A DNA stretch of 64,000 nucleotides from Desulfobacteraceae bacterium (GTDB lineage: Bacteria; Desulfobacterota; Desulfobacteria; Desulfobacterales; Desulfosalsimonadaceae). The position numbers and the translations under genes are program-made. Below are positions 27,210 to 36,925 of this stretch, piece by piece. Position 1 is the stretch's first letter. Each line of letters starts with the position of its first letter. The notes under the pieces were generated by a model. That model saw only the letters and a list, made by a program, of their open reading frames with translations, searched no databases and was not told the origin of the DNA. The stretch spans positions 53,946-117,945 of the forward strand of contig JAABSH010000006.1 in NCBI GenBank assembly GCA_011390465.1, read 5' to 3'.

Positions 27210-29588
27210 ATGAATCAAGAGGAGTTACATCAGCAGCTGCTTGAAGCCTTTAAAATTGAGGCCCAGGAACGGATCGCCAGCATGTTTGCCAGCCTGACGG
27301 CCCTGGAAAAGGATACAGATGGACAAGACAGCGGCACGATTCTGGAAACCGTGTACCGGGAAGCCCACAGCCTGAAAGGAGCGGCCCGGTCGGTTAATAT
27401 TATTCCGGTGGAAACCCTGTGCCAGGCCATGGAAAGCCTGTTCAGCGCCCTGAAACAGGCATCTGTCGGTTTTTCCCCGGAAATTTTTGACACCCTGCAC
27501 ACCTGTGTGGGGGTCATTGAAACCTATCTCTCAAAGGATGACGCGGGCCGGGCGGAGATTGAAACATCCATTGATGCCCTGGCCGCCCGGTTATCTCTTT
27601 TCAGGGAAGGCAAGAGCGCGCCGGCGCCGGCGCCTATGGAACCCCTGCCGCAAAATCCCCCAAAAACACAACCGAAAACCGCTGCTCCCCCTTCCCTTTC
27701 AAATGCCCCGGAAACAGGTGCTGCTGAAACCGATTTAACCGCTCCCCAAGAGATGTCACAGACCCCGCCGATTCCGCCGCCGCAGGAGAAAAGCCATGCT
27801 GGCAGGCCGGCAGCCGGCAGCGTGCTGATGGATACGGTCCGGATTTCAACGGCAAAACTCGATGCCCTGCTCTTAAAAACCGAAGAGCTGATCATTCTTA
27901 AACAAATTATGAATCAGCATCTTGAAAAAATCGACACCATCGCAAAAACCCTTCATCACTGGAAAAAAATTTCAGAAAAATCCAAAAAAGAACTGCAGGA
28001 CATCCGGGACCAGCTGCCGGCCCAGGGGAACCTGAAAAAATTTTTTGAACTTTACGACATCAATCACGATCAGATCCGGGATACGGATCACCAGCTCAGG
28101 GAAATGGCCGCCACCATGGATCACAGCAGCCGCCGGCTGGGCGGCATGGTGGATGACCTGCTCTATGAAGTCAAAAAGACCTCCCTGCTGCCCTTTTCCA
28201 CCCTGTTCTCCCTGCTGCCCCGAATGGTGCGGGAAATTTCCCGGGATCTGGGCAAAAAAACCGACCTTGAGATTTCCGGCGGGGACATTGAAATTGACAA
28301 ACGAATTCTTGAAAACTTAAAAGACCCCCTGCTGCATCTCATCAGAAACTCCATTGATCATGGCATTGAACCGCCGGCAGAGCGTTTGAAAAAAGAAAAA
28401 TCCGAATGGGGACAAATTCTGGTTCAGGTATCTCAGCCGGAAAGCAACAAGGTGGAAATCACCATCACGGATGACGGCAAAGGCATGGACCTTGAAAAAA
28501 TCCGCGAAAAAGCCGTCACCGCCGGGCTGCTGGATCAGGGCACCGCGGACCGGCTCACCGCCGATGAAACCATTGCCCTGATTTTTCAATCCGGCATTTC
28601 CACAAGCCCCCTGATCACGGAAATCTCCGGCCGGGGCCTGGGCATGGCCATTGTCGGGGAAACCATTGAAAACTTAAGCGGCCTGATCCGGGTGACCCCG
28701 GACCCCGGCGGCGGCACCACCTTTACCATCACCCTGCCCGTGTCTCTGTCCACTTTCCGGGGAATAATGGTATCGGCGTCCGGAAGTGATTTCATTCTGC
28801 CCGTGGCCCACATTGACCATACCCTCCGCATCCGGCCCGAAGACATCCGGTCAGCGGAAAAGCAATCGATTATTGCTTTTAATGACCGCCCGATTTCCCT
28901 GGTCAGCCTGTCCGACCTGCTGGGACTGCCCCATACCCCCCTGCACGAAAAAAACGGGAAAGAAATTACCCTGCCCGTGGTAGTTTTCAGCAGCAGTGAA
29001 AAAACCATTGCCTGTATTGTGGACCATATCATCGGTGAGCAGGAAGTGCTGGTCAAAAACCTGGGCAAACAGCTCAAAAAGGTTCCCAATATCAGCGGCG
29101 CCACCATTCTGGGCAACGGCCGGGTGGTGCCGATTCTCAATGTGGGCGACCTCATCGCCACGGCCGCCGGCAAATCCATGGGGCGTCCCCTGAGCCAGGA
29201 AATCGAACAAAAGAAAAAAGAAACCCCCAAATCGCTTCTGGTTGTGGAGGATTCTTTTACCTCGCGCACCCTGCTGAAAAATATTCTGGAAGCCACGGGC
29301 TATCGCGTCAGCACGGCCATTGACGGAGAAGACGGCCTCCAGCAGCTCAGGGCCGGTGATTTCGACCTGGTGATTTCAGATGTGGAAATGCCGAAAATGA
29401 ACGGATTTGATCTGACCCGGAATATCCGGGCGGACAAGCGCCTTACCCGGACGCCGGTAGTGCTGGTGACCAGCCTGGATTCCCGGGAGGACCGGGAACA
29501 GGGAGTGGATGCCGGGGCGGACGCCTATATTGTAAAAAGCAAATTTGACCAGAGCAATCTGCTTGAGGTATTGAAAAGATTGTTGTAG
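27210..29588 (+). CDS. CheA-type kinase with C-terminal receiver (WspE-like)
   Basis: 792 residues. Order: Hpt domain with His53 in 'EAHSLKGAARS', a Pro/Ala/Gln-rich linker (about 130-205), dimerisation helices ('RISTAKLDALLLKTEEL'), an ATPase domain with 'LIRNSIDHGIEPP', 'DDGKGMD' and 'GRGLGM', a CheW-like domain, and a receiver with 'VISDVEMPKMNG'. It autophosphorylates on the Hpt His and passes phosphate to the response regulators of the cluster. A CheA with a fused receiver is the WspE architecture. It starts 15 bases after the receptor gene. Confidence 0.92.
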   Translation: MNQEELHQQLLEAFKIEAQERIASMFASLTALEKDTDGQDSGTILETVYREAHSLKGAARSVNIIPVETLCQAMESLFSALKQASVGFSPEIFDTLHTCVGVIETYLSKDDAGRAEIETSIDALAARLSLFREGKSAPAPAPMEPLPQNPPKTQPKTAAPPSLSNAPETGAAETDLTAPQEMSQTPPIPPPQEKSHAGRPAAGSVLMDTVRISTAKLDALLLKTEELIILKQIMNQHLEKIDTIAKTLHHWKKISEKSKKELQDIRDQLPAQGNLKKFFELYDINHDQIRDTDHQLREMAATMDHSSRRLGGMVDDLLYEVKKTSLLPFSTLFSLLPRMVREISRDLGKKTDLEISGGDIEIDKRILENLKDPLLHLIRNSIDHGIEPPAERLKKEKSEWGQILVQVSQPESNKVEITITDDGKGMDLEKIREKAVTAGLLDQGTADRLTADETIALIFQSGISTSPLITEISGRGLGMAIVGETIENLSGLIRVTPDPGGGTTFTITLPVSLSTFRGIMVSASGSDFILPVAHIDHTLRIRPEDIRSAEKQSIIAFNDRPISLVSLSDLLGLPHTPLHEKNGKEITLPVVVFSSSEKTIACIVDHIIGEQEVLVKNLGKQLKKVPNISGATILGNGRVVPILNVGDLIATAAGKSMGRPLSQEIEQKKKETPKSLLVVEDSFTSRTLLKNILEATGYRVSTAIDGEDGLQQLRAGDFDLVISDVEMPKMNGFDLTRNIRADKRLTRTPVVLVTSLDSREDREQGVDAGADAYIVKSKFDQSNLLEVLKRLL

Positions 29589-29659
29589 GGTGATGATTCA
29601 ATTTTTTAATCCCTGAGCCGGAAAGTCCCATTGACTTCTGAAGGAAGCGACACGCATAC

Positions 29660-30592
29660 ATGGAAAACAACATTGAAGTCCTGCTGGTGGAAGACAGCCG
29701 TACCCAGGCCCTGAAATTCAAACTGATGCTGGAAAGTCACGGGTACCACGTCCGTGTGGCGCAAAACGGGCTGGAAGCCATGAACATGCTCTTAAACAGC
29801 CAGACTTCCATTGTCATATCGGACTGGATCATGCCGGAAATGGACGGATCGGAATTGTGCCGGGCCATCCGAAAACATGATTTCGGCAATTATCTCTATA
29901 TTATTCTGTTAACCGCCAAAGACTCCAAAAATGATATTATTGAAGGCCTGGAAGCCGGGGCCGACGATTATCTTACCAAGCCCGTGGATGACGCGGAACT
30001 CATTGCGCGGCTCACCACGGCCGAACGGGTGATCCGCCTGGAGGCGTCTCTAAAGCAGCGCAACAAGGAAATTGCCCTGCTGTCCATCACCGACCCCCTG
30101 ACCCAGGTATTCAACCGGGGATATCTGAACGAAAACCTGCCCAAAGCATTTAAACGGGCGGTGCGCTATCATCAGCGCCTGACCATTATGATCGGGGATA
30201 TCGATCATTTCAAACGCATCAACGACCGTTTCGGCCACCAGGTCGGCGACCAGGTGCTTCAGTCCTTTGTCACCCTGATCAACGATTCTCTGCGAAAAGA
30301 TCTGGACTGGATGGCACGATACGGAGGTGAGGAATTTATTATCGTGCTGCCGGAAACCGACTTGAAAGGGGGAATGGCCGCGGCAGAGCGATTTCGTACC
30401 AGCGTGCGGGATCTGGGCACCCGCGTCGGGGACCAGGACATCCGGATCACCGTCAGTTTCGGCGTTGCAGCGCTGGATCCGGAAATCGACCAATCCTGGA
30501 TGACAACCGATGACCTGATCCGGGCCGCAGACCAGTGCCTTTATCAGGCAAAGGACCGGGGCCGCAACCAATGCGTCGGAACTACCCTATGA
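29660..30592 (+). CDS. Response regulator with GGDEF diguanylate cyclase domain (WspR-like)
   Basis: 310 residues: receiver (about 1-125, Asp in 'VISDWIMPEMDG'), a coiled linker, and a GGDEF domain (about 150-310) with the intact active site 'RYGGEEFIIVLPE'. It should make cyclic-di-GMP when phosphorylated. The product-inhibition site, normally RxxD five residues before GGEEF, here reads K-D-L-D, so feedback inhibition may be weak or lost. The ribosome site AAGGA lies upstream of ATG 29660. Its stop overlaps the CheB start by ATGA. Confidence 0.92.
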   Translation: MENNIEVLLVEDSRTQALKFKLMLESHGYHVRVAQNGLEAMNMLLNSQTSIVISDWIMPEMDGSELCRAIRKHDFGNYLYIILLTAKDSKNDIIEGLEAGADDYLTKPVDDAELIARLTTAERVIRLEASLKQRNKEIALLSITDPLTQVFNRGYLNENLPKAFKRAVRYHQRLTIMIGDIDHFKRINDRFGHQVGDQVLQSFVTLINDSLRKDLDWMARYGGEEFIIVLPETDLKGGMAAAERFRTSVRDLGTRVGDQDIRITVSFGVAALDPEIDQSWMTTDDLIRAADQCLYQAKDRGRNQCVGTTL

Positions 30593-31656
30593 TCCGTGTT
30601 TTAATTGTTGATGATTCCTACACCACCCGGGAATTTCTCAAACAGATCATAGATGCCGATCCCCGGTTCCAGGTGGCCGGAGAAGCCGCAAACGGCAAGG
30701 ATGCCGTGGAAAAAGCCGCCACTGCCCGTCCGGATGTCATCATCATGGATCTTCAGATGCCCGGCATGAACGGGTATGAAGCCACCCGGGCCATCATGGA
30801 AACCCACCCGGTGCCCATTATTATCCATTCTACCCTGGTGGCGCCGGAACAGACGGAAAACATTTTTAAGGCCATGAAAGCCGGGGCCGTGGCAGTTTCT
30901 CAGAAACCCCCGGGAATGGGGCATCCTGATTTCGCACCCCTGGCGGAAAAACTGCTGCGCACCCTTCAGTTGATGGCGGAAGTCAAGGTGGTCCGCCGGC
31001 TTAAACAAAAAATCGCCCCGGCCGGAACGACCGCGGCTGTCCGGCAGCTGATCCGGCCGGCATCCTCCAGCCGGCTCATTGCCATCGGCGCCTCTACAGG
31101 GGGGCCGCCGGTGCTTCAGACCATTCTCTCGCAACTGGATCCGGCCTTTGCCATTCCCATGGTAATTGTCCAGCACATTGCCGAAGGATTTCTCGAAGGC
31201 ATGGTGGAATGGCTCTCCCACAGCACCCACCTGACCCTGACCATCCCCAAAACCGGGGAATCGGTAAAAAACGGCCATGTTTATTTTGCACCGGAAAATC
31301 ATTATATCACCATCTCACCGTCCCGCACGTTCCGGATTTTCCGGATCAACCCCCAGGAACGGTTCAAGCGGCCCATTTCTTATTTGTTTTCATCGGTGGC
31401 GTCGATTTACAAAAAAAATGCGATTGGCGTGCTGCTCACAGGCATGGGAAACGACGGGGCCGCCGGGCTCAAGGAAATGAAAGACCAGGGGGCCATCACC
31501 CTGGTGCAGGACGCGGAAACCGCCGTGGTGTTCGGGATGCCGGGGGAGGCAATCAAGCTGAACGCGCATTCGTTTAAACTGCCGCCTTCGGACATCACGG
31601 TATTTCTCAACAAGGCGGCCCGGGAAAGCCGGCCCCAGCCTTTGAAATCCCATTGA
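30589..31656 (+). CDS. CheB methylesterase (WspF-like)
   Basis: About 355 residues. Receiver domain (Asp in 'VIIMDLQMPGMNG') followed by the methylesterase with catalytic Ser in 'IGASTGGPPV', His in 'VQHIAEGF' and Asp in 'LTGMGNDGA'. It removes receptor methyl groups and so resets the system. ATG 30589 is chosen because it overlaps the preceding stop (ATGA) and begins right at the receiver; an upstream in-frame start would add 18 unrelated residues. Confidence 0.92.
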   Translation: MIRVLIVDDSYTTREFLKQIIDADPRFQVAGEAANGKDAVEKAATARPDVIIMDLQMPGMNGYEATRAIMETHPVPIIIHSTLVAPEQTENIFKAMKAGAVAVSQKPPGMGHPDFAPLAEKLLRTLQLMAEVKVVRRLKQKIAPAGTTAAVRQLIRPASSSRLIAIGASTGGPPVLQTILSQLDPAFAIPMVIVQHIAEGFLEGMVEWLSHSTHLTLTIPKTGESVKNGHVYFAPENHYITISPSRTFRIFRINPQERFKRPISYLFSSVASIYKKNAIGVLLTGMGNDGAAGLKEMKDQGAITLVQDAETAVVFGMPGEAIKLNAHSFKLPPSDITVFLNKAARESRPQPLKSH

Positions 31657-31736
31657 CGGCAACACGGTTTTTCAATATTTTTTGGACTGAAATAATCAAA
31701 AACAGAATCAGGCTCTAACCAAACGGTGTCCTAAAA

Positions 31737-33914
31737 ATGACAGCATCGGACTATCACATCCTGGCGGTTGAGGACAGCATCACCCAGGCCCTTCGGCTGG
31801 AAAAAATTCTGGCGCAGAACGGATTCTCCGTGACAGTGCAGCATGACGGCGCCGCGGCCCTGGCCTGGCTTGAAACCCAAAAGCCGGATATGATCATCAG
31901 CGACATCATTATGCCGAAGATGAACGGATATGATCTCTGCCGGAAAATCAAAACCCGGCCCCACCTGAACCAGATCCCGGTGGTGCTGCTGACCAGCCTG
32001 TCGGACACGGAAGATGTGTTTAACGCCCTCTCCTGCGGCGCGGACAGCTTTGTCACCAAGCCTTACAGCGAAAACATCCTGATTGACCGGCTGCGGACCA
32101 TTATCCAGAATACGGAACATCGCCGGCAGACAGGATCGGATAATGGAATTGAAGTTGTTTTCAAGGGGAAAATCCACAAAATACGGAATAATCCCTATCA
32201 GATTATTGATCTTTTGTTTTCCACCTATGAAAACGCGGTCCAGCGCAATGCCGAGCTGGAACAGGCCAACCAGGAAATTTTACACACCCAGCAGCAATTG
32301 TCCCGGGCCAAAATCATGGCCGAGGCCGCCAGCCAGGCAAAAAGCGAATTTCTGGCCAGCATGAGCCATGAAATCCGTACTCCCATGAACGGCATCATCG
32401 GCATGACCGATCTGCTGCTGGATACCCGTCTGTCGCCTGAGCAGCGGGAATACGCCGCCACCATCAAAAGCAGCGCCAATGCCCTGCTGTCCATTATCAA
32501 TGATGTGCTGGATTTCTCCAAAATCGAAGCCGGCAAATTCCGCCTGAATCCGGTTTCCTTTGATCCGCGCACCGCGGTGGAAGCCATTGCCGAACTGCTT
32601 TCCATCAAAGCCGTTGAAAAAGGACTTGATTTCACCTGCATTGTCAGCCATGAGATGCCGCCGGCAGTGATCGGCGATCCCGGCCGGCTTCGGCAGGTGC
32701 TGCTGAACCTGGCCGGCAATGCCATTAAATTTACAGAAAAGGGCAGTGTTTCCATTACCGCGGATGTCAAGCAATCCCGGGGGAAAAACGTCACGGTTCA
32801 ATTTCAGGTGACGGATACCGGCCCCGGAATTCCAAAATCAGACATCGACCGGTTGTTTCGCTCATTTTCCCAGCTGGAAGACGTCACCCGCCGGAACCAC
32901 GGCGGCACCGGCCTGGGACTGGCCATCAGCAAAAAAATCGCGGAACTGATGAACGGCACCATCGGCGTGGAGACCACGGAAGGCAAAGGTGCCGCCTTCT
33001 GGTTTACCGCCGTGTTTGAAAAAGACGATACCCCGCCGGCGGCCTGGGAAAAATTGCCCGATGTGCTGGGGGGAGTAGACATTCTCGTGGTCTGCCCGGT
33101 TACGCTCCATTGCCGGGAAATTACTGAAATTCTGAAAACTTTAGCCATCCGCCATGTTCTCGTTTCATCTGCCGCGGCCGCCATGAAAAAACTGGCAGCG
33201 GCCCGGGAAGTTGGCAAACCGTTTCACGTGATGATCATAGATGAGCAGCTGCCGGAAAAAACCACCGCTGACTTGTGCGGCGCCGTCACGGCTGTCACAA
33301 CAGCAGCAGACAAGCCAAAAATCATCCAGCTGACCCAGAAAAGGGAAAAAACAAATCAACATGCCGCCATCCGCAACTTCATTTCCAGCTATCTCACCAC
33401 GCCGGTAAGACGGGATGCGCTGCATCACTGTCTTGTGCAATTGTGTCTTCCCTGCGCTGATCAGCACCAGGAGCTTCTGCCCGCTCCTGATGACCCAAAA
33501 ACCGGCCATGCCCACGGCCGGTCCGTGTCCATCCTGATCGTGGAAGACAACCGGGTCAACCAGATGGTGACCGGGAAAATTCTGACCAAACAGGGATACG
33601 AAGTGGAAATTGCCGCAAACGGGGTTGAGGCCATTGCCACACTGGAGACCCGGACATTTGATCTTGTACTCATGGATATTTTAATGCCTGAAATGGGGGG
33701 ATATGATGCCACACGGCATATCCGGTCCTCCAAAACCGGCAGCATCCGCGCGGACATCCCCATTATTGCCCTGACGGCCGGGGCAATGGCGGAAGACAGA
33801 AAAAAATGTCTGGATGCGGGCATGAATGATTATATTTCCAAACCGGTCAAACCCCAGGAACTGCTTGAAAAAGTAAAAAAATGGCTGGCAGCGGCAACCG
33901 GGCCGGAAGATTGA
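31737..33914 (+). CDS. Hybrid histidine kinase REC-HisKA-HATPase-pseudoREC-REC
   Basis: 725 residues, no membrane helix. N-terminal receiver (Asp in '[13 protein letters not shown]'), a coiled linker, HisKA with '[16 protein letters not shown]', HATPase ('[15 protein letters not shown]'), a degenerate receiver (about 445-570) that keeps 'IIDEQLP' but lacks the N-terminal acidic pair, and a final receiver with '[15 protein letters not shown]'. No Hpt domain. It sits 80 bases after cheB on the same strand and begins with a receiver like that of the GGDEF protein, so it may take phosphate from the CheA, extending the Wsp-like pathway. Classic Wsp operons have no such gene. Confidence 0.88.
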   Translation: MTASDYHILAVEDSITQALRLEKILAQNGFSVTVQHDGAAALAWLETQKPDMIISDIIMPKMNGYDLCRKIKTRPHLNQIPVVLLTSLSDTEDVFNALSCGADSFVTKPYSENILIDRLRTIIQNTEHRRQTGSDNGIEVVFKGKIHKIRNNPYQIIDLLFSTYENAVQRNAELEQANQEILHTQQQLSRAKIMAEAASQAKSEFLASMSHEIRTPMNGIIGMTDLLLDTRLSPEQREYAATIKSSANALLSIINDVLDFSKIEAGKFRLNPVSFDPRTAVEAIAELLSIKAVEKGLDFTCIVSHEMPPAVIGDPGRLRQVLLNLAGNAIKFTEKGSVSITADVKQSRGKNVTVQFQVTDTGPGIPKSDIDRLFRSFSQLEDVTRRNHGGTGLGLAISKKIAELMNGTIGVETTEGKGAAFWFTAVFEKDDTPPAAWEKLPDVLGGVDILVVCPVTLHCREITEILKTLAIRHVLVSSAAAAMKKLAAAREVGKPFHVMIIDEQLPEKTTADLCGAVTAVTTAADKPKIIQLTQKREKTNQHAAIRNFISSYLTTPVRRDALHHCLVQLCLPCADQHQELLPAPDDPKTGHAHGRSVSILIVEDNRVNQMVTGKILTKQGYEVEIAANGVEAIATLETRTFDLVLMDILMPEMGGYDATRHIRSSKTGSIRADIPIIALTAGAMAEDRKKCLDAGMNDYISKPVKPQELLEKVKKWLAAATGPED

Positions 33915-34124
33915 ACATTGAATAAAAAATGCCGCAACAGAACCCATTTATCCTGCCTGAACAGCGCCCTGCCTTGACCTGAATTGTTTTTGTTGTTAAG
34001 GATAAATGAATTTGATTTGCGGACGACCTGGTGCCCCAAACAGGTGACCGCATGACCCTTTTTTTGTCTGGGCTTTTGTCGGGGCTTTTTTCGGGACCGG
34101 ATCCGGATTTTCACAGGAGAAAAT

Positions 34125-35633
34125 ATGTACCGCGAAAATTATATCAACTCCCTTCGGGCGGAAATGGTGGCCATGGTCAGGGAAAACCTGACCCCTGTGG
34201 CCAAAGCATACGGCTACAGCGACGTATCACTGGAATCGACCATCAAATGGCGGCCCATGGTGCTCATCCTTGGCAATTATTCCTCTGGAAAATCCACCCT
34301 GATCAACGAATTTCTCGGCGCAGACATTCAGGCTGTGGGCCAGGCTCCCACGGATGATTCCTTTACCATTATCACCTATGATGATGAAACCGAAAGCACC
34401 GACCCGGTGCACGTCACCCAGGAGCGGGACGGCAAATTTCTCTTAAATGATCCGGACTATCCTTTTGAAATCCTGAAAAAACACGGCCAGCGGTTCGCGG
34501 CCCATTTCCGGCTCAAAAAAGTCAATTCTCCGTTTTTAAAAAACCTTGCCCTCATTGACACCCCGGGCATGCTGGACAGCATTACGGAACGGGACCGGGG
34601 ATATAATTACCAGGAAGTCATCGGGGATCTCTCCCAGCTGGCAGACCTGGTGCTGGTGCTGTTCGATCCCCACAAAGCCGGCACGGTGCGGGAATCCCAT
34701 ACCAGTGTCAGAGAAACCATTACCACCCGAACCTTTGAGGACCGGGTCCTGTTTGTGCTGAACCGGATTGACGAATGCGCGTCCCTCACGGATCTCCTGC
34801 AGGTTTACGGCACCCTGTGCTGGAACCTGTCCCAGATCACCGGGCGCAAAGACATCCCCACCATTCTCCTGACCTATTCCTCCCGGGCCGCCAAAAACAC
34901 GGTGCCCTGCGAAGACCATCAGGGGTTTCTCTCCAATCTTGAAAACCAGCGCCAGAAATTAAAAAACGCGGTCCTGGAGGCGCCCCGCTACCGCCTGGAC
35001 AACCTGGCCGCTTTTGTTGAAACCCATGCCGAGCGCCTGGATCACCTTCTTGAAGCCCTTTACACGTATCGAAAACGCCTTAAGCGTTTCACCTTTCGCT
35101 GCAGCGCCATTGGTCTGCTGGTGAGCCTGATCGCCGGTATGGCCGCCGTGGTGGCCGGGGCCTCCGCCGGTATTCTGGGCGGATTGTACGATCCCATGGC
35201 CATGGGAGCCGGAGCCGGCGCGGCCATTTTGTTTATGATTTTCTGGATCATAGGGCCCATGCGGTATCTCAAATCGGTTTTTCACCGCAATTATCTGAAA
35301 AACATGGACCGCCTCATCTCACTGGACACCCAGACCCGCCGGGACAGCTGGCTGGCCGTTAAAAATCTGGCGTTCCGGTATCTTAAAAAAACCAATGGCA
35401 AATTTTCCCTGTCCGCTGTTCGGCAGCAGTACAATACGGTTCACCATATTTTTATCCAGGGCACCCGGGATATCCGGAAAGCCTTGAATGAAATTGCCAA
35501 CATCAAGCCCGGCGACGACCTGCCGGACGACTTGTCCGAAAATCTGGTCAGCAATATCGCCGAAAATCCGGCCGACCGAAAAAATTCAGGCGCCCCGCCC
35601 CTGCCTGAACAGATTCCCCCATCCGGGCCATAA
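34125..35633 (+). CDS. Dynamin-like GTPase with C-terminal membrane hairpin
   Basis: 502 residues. Seen: G1 'GNYSSGKST' at 50-58, a threonine in 'QAPTDDSFT' (G2), G3 'DTPG' near 145, G4 'NRID' near 212, then helical sequence and a pair of hydrophobic helices at about 325-382 separated by a Gly/Ala-rich turn. The layout fits bacterial dynamin- or EHD-like proteins that bind and remodel the inner membrane. A good ribosome site (AGGAGA) precedes the ATG. A TTGACC (33974-33979) upstream may be part of the promoter. A second, different dynamin-like gene occurs at 52569-54839. The recX gene follows after 25 bases. Confidence 0.85.
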   Translation: MYRENYINSLRAEMVAMVRENLTPVAKAYGYSDVSLESTIKWRPMVLILGNYSSGKSTLINEFLGADIQAVGQAPTDDSFTIITYDDETESTDPVHVTQERDGKFLLNDPDYPFEILKKHGQRFAAHFRLKKVNSPFLKNLALIDTPGMLDSITERDRGYNYQEVIGDLSQLADLVLVLFDPHKAGTVRESHTSVRETITTRTFEDRVLFVLNRIDECASLTDLLQVYGTLCWNLSQITGRKDIPTILLTYSSRAAKNTVPCEDHQGFLSNLENQRQKLKNAVLEAPRYRLDNLAAFVETHAERLDHLLEALYTYRKRLKRFTFRCSAIGLLVSLIAGMAAVVAGASAGILGGLYDPMAMGAGAGAAILFMIFWIIGPMRYLKSVFHRNYLKNMDRLISLDTQTRRDSWLAVKNLAFRYLKKTNGKFSLSAVRQQYNTVHHIFIQGTRDIRKALNEIANIKPGDDLPDDLSENLVSNIAENPADRKNSGAPPLPEQIPPSGP

Positions 35634-35658
35634 AAACCGGAATTGCGCAAAATCTGCC

Positions 35659-36324
35659 ATGCCGGATGTCATTACCGCCATCACTTGTCAAAAAAAAATC
35701 CCGGACCGGTTTAACATTTTTATTAACGGCGACTATGCATTTTCCCTGTCCCGGGAGCTTGCCCTTCAACTGACGTGCGGCGATTCACTGTCCCCGACTG
35801 AAGCCGACCGCCTGAAACATCTGGATGCGCCGGACCGGGCGTTTCAGCGGGCCATTTATTTCCTCAATTTCCGGCCCCGCAGCCGAATGGAAGTGGAATG
35901 TTATCTCAATGACAAAGGCTTTCCCCAAGCGGTTGTCAAAGAGACCATTGCCCGGCTGGAATCCTTCAACTATCTCAATGATCCTGAATTTGCGCGCCTG
36001 TGGATTGAAAACCGGAACCGCCTGAAACCGAAAGGCCGCTATGCGCTGACAGCAGAACTGCGGCAGAAAGGGATCAAAGAAGAAATCATCATAGAATCGC
36101 TGGCCCACCTTGATGAGAGACGTCTTGCCTGGAAAGCCGCGGCCCCGAAGCTCCGCCGGATGAAAACCCTTGAAAAATATGAGTTTATCAAAAAAATGGG
36201 CGATTTTTTAAGCCGCAGAGGATTTTCTTACCCCATTTGCCGGGAAATCTGTGAGCAGGCATGGGATCATCCACATTCGTCAGAATATCCGCCAAAATAT
36301 TCGCCAGAGCATCCAAGCCGCTGA
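35659..36324 (+). CDS. recX: Regulatory protein RecX
   Basis: 221 residues, a small helical protein that binds the RecA filament and limits recombination. Seen: three-helix repeats with 'RAIYFLNFRPRSRMEVECYL', 'FPQAVVKETIARLESFNYLN' and 'FARLWIENRNRLKPKGRYAL', typical of RecX. ATG 35659 is chosen because the upstream part of the frame overlaps the GTPase gene and reads as a shadow. recA is not in the window. The C-terminal tail ('SSEYPPKYSPEHPSR') is low complexity. Confidence 0.85.
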   Translation: MPDVITAITCQKKIPDRFNIFINGDYAFSLSRELALQLTCGDSLSPTEADRLKHLDAPDRAFQRAIYFLNFRPRSRMEVECYLNDKGFPQAVVKETIARLESFNYLNDPEFARLWIENRNRLKPKGRYALTAELRQKGIKEEIIIESLAHLDERRLAWKAAAPKLRRMKTLEKYEFIKKMGDFLSRRGFSYPICREICEQAWDHPHSSEYPPKYSPEHPSR

Positions 36325-36637
36325 AAAAAGAACCAGAAAAATACAATGGACGGAATTTTTATATGATTTCTAAAAACACCAAAAATAATAACAACGAAAA
36401 CCGCTATATATTGTGGCTGTCTGATTTTATCTGAAGTGCCGCATGGCTATTCTTCAGTGGATGGATTGAGTTTGGAGGTGAGCACTTTTGGCAGCTCATT
36501 AAAATAACGAGATTGATAATATAATCGATAGTACCCCTGAGACCAGAACGCAAAAAAACAACTCCCACTTGGGTATCCCTTTGAAATCCAACTTAGCAAT
36601 TCTTTTCATGCGCATCATACTTTCATGGTATGTCAGG
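36325..36637. other. AT-rich spacer after recX
   Basis: No gene is supported on the plus strand. The second half overlaps the small minus-strand membrane ORFs. The base composition drops sharply relative to recX, marking the start of the AT-rich patch that runs to about 38.78 kb. Confidence 0.5.
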
Positions 36638-36702
36638 CTATAAAACATAAATACCATAAAAAGAATTATAAAAATTAATATGGCAGCGAGAGATGACTTC
36701 AT
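36499..36702 (-). CDS. Small two-helix membrane ORF (hypothetical)
   Basis: 67 residues from ATG 36702: a first hydrophobic helix ('SLAAILIFIILFMVFMFYSL'), a charged loop ('MMRMKRIAKLDFKG'), and a second helix ('FFCVLVSGVLSIILSISLF'). Unknown family. AT-rich codon use unlike the flanking genes. It overlaps another short ORF in a different frame (36638-36817), so the two may be parts of one gene split by a frameshift, or an overlapping pair. No ribosome site is clear. Confidence 0.4.
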   Translation of the reverse strand: MKSSLAAILIFIILFMVFMFYSLTYHESMMRMKRIAKLDFKGIPKWELFFCVLVSGVLSIILSISLF

Positions 36703-36817
36703 TAGTGAAATATTTAACAAATCCGATAATTATTAGAATGCCAATACAGACCCATGCAAATCCCTTCATCCTTCCAAAAAACAAAGCCATTGAATCATGA
36801 AAGCCTATGACTGTCAT
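36638..36817 (-). CDS. 59-residue membrane ORF overlapping the previous one (hypothetical)
   Basis: Starts at ATG 36817 and ends at TAG 36638-36640. It has one hydrophobic helix ('FAWVCIGILIIIGFVKYF') and a polar tail. It lacks a clear ribosome site. It is listed because its helix, together with those of the overlapping frame, would make a plausible three-helix membrane protein if a frameshift is present. Confidence 0.3.
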   Translation of the reverse strand: MTVIGFHDSMALFFGRMKGFAWVCIGILIIIGFVKYFTNEVISRCHINFYNSFYGIYVL

Positions 36818-36925
36818 TTGTATGGTGCGTAATTTTCAAGTGGCCACAATACTGTCGCGAGTATCACGCAGTCCTAGGAACGCCGGGTTCGCGGCGAGAG
36901 GATCGAGCCTTCCAGAAACTTATGG

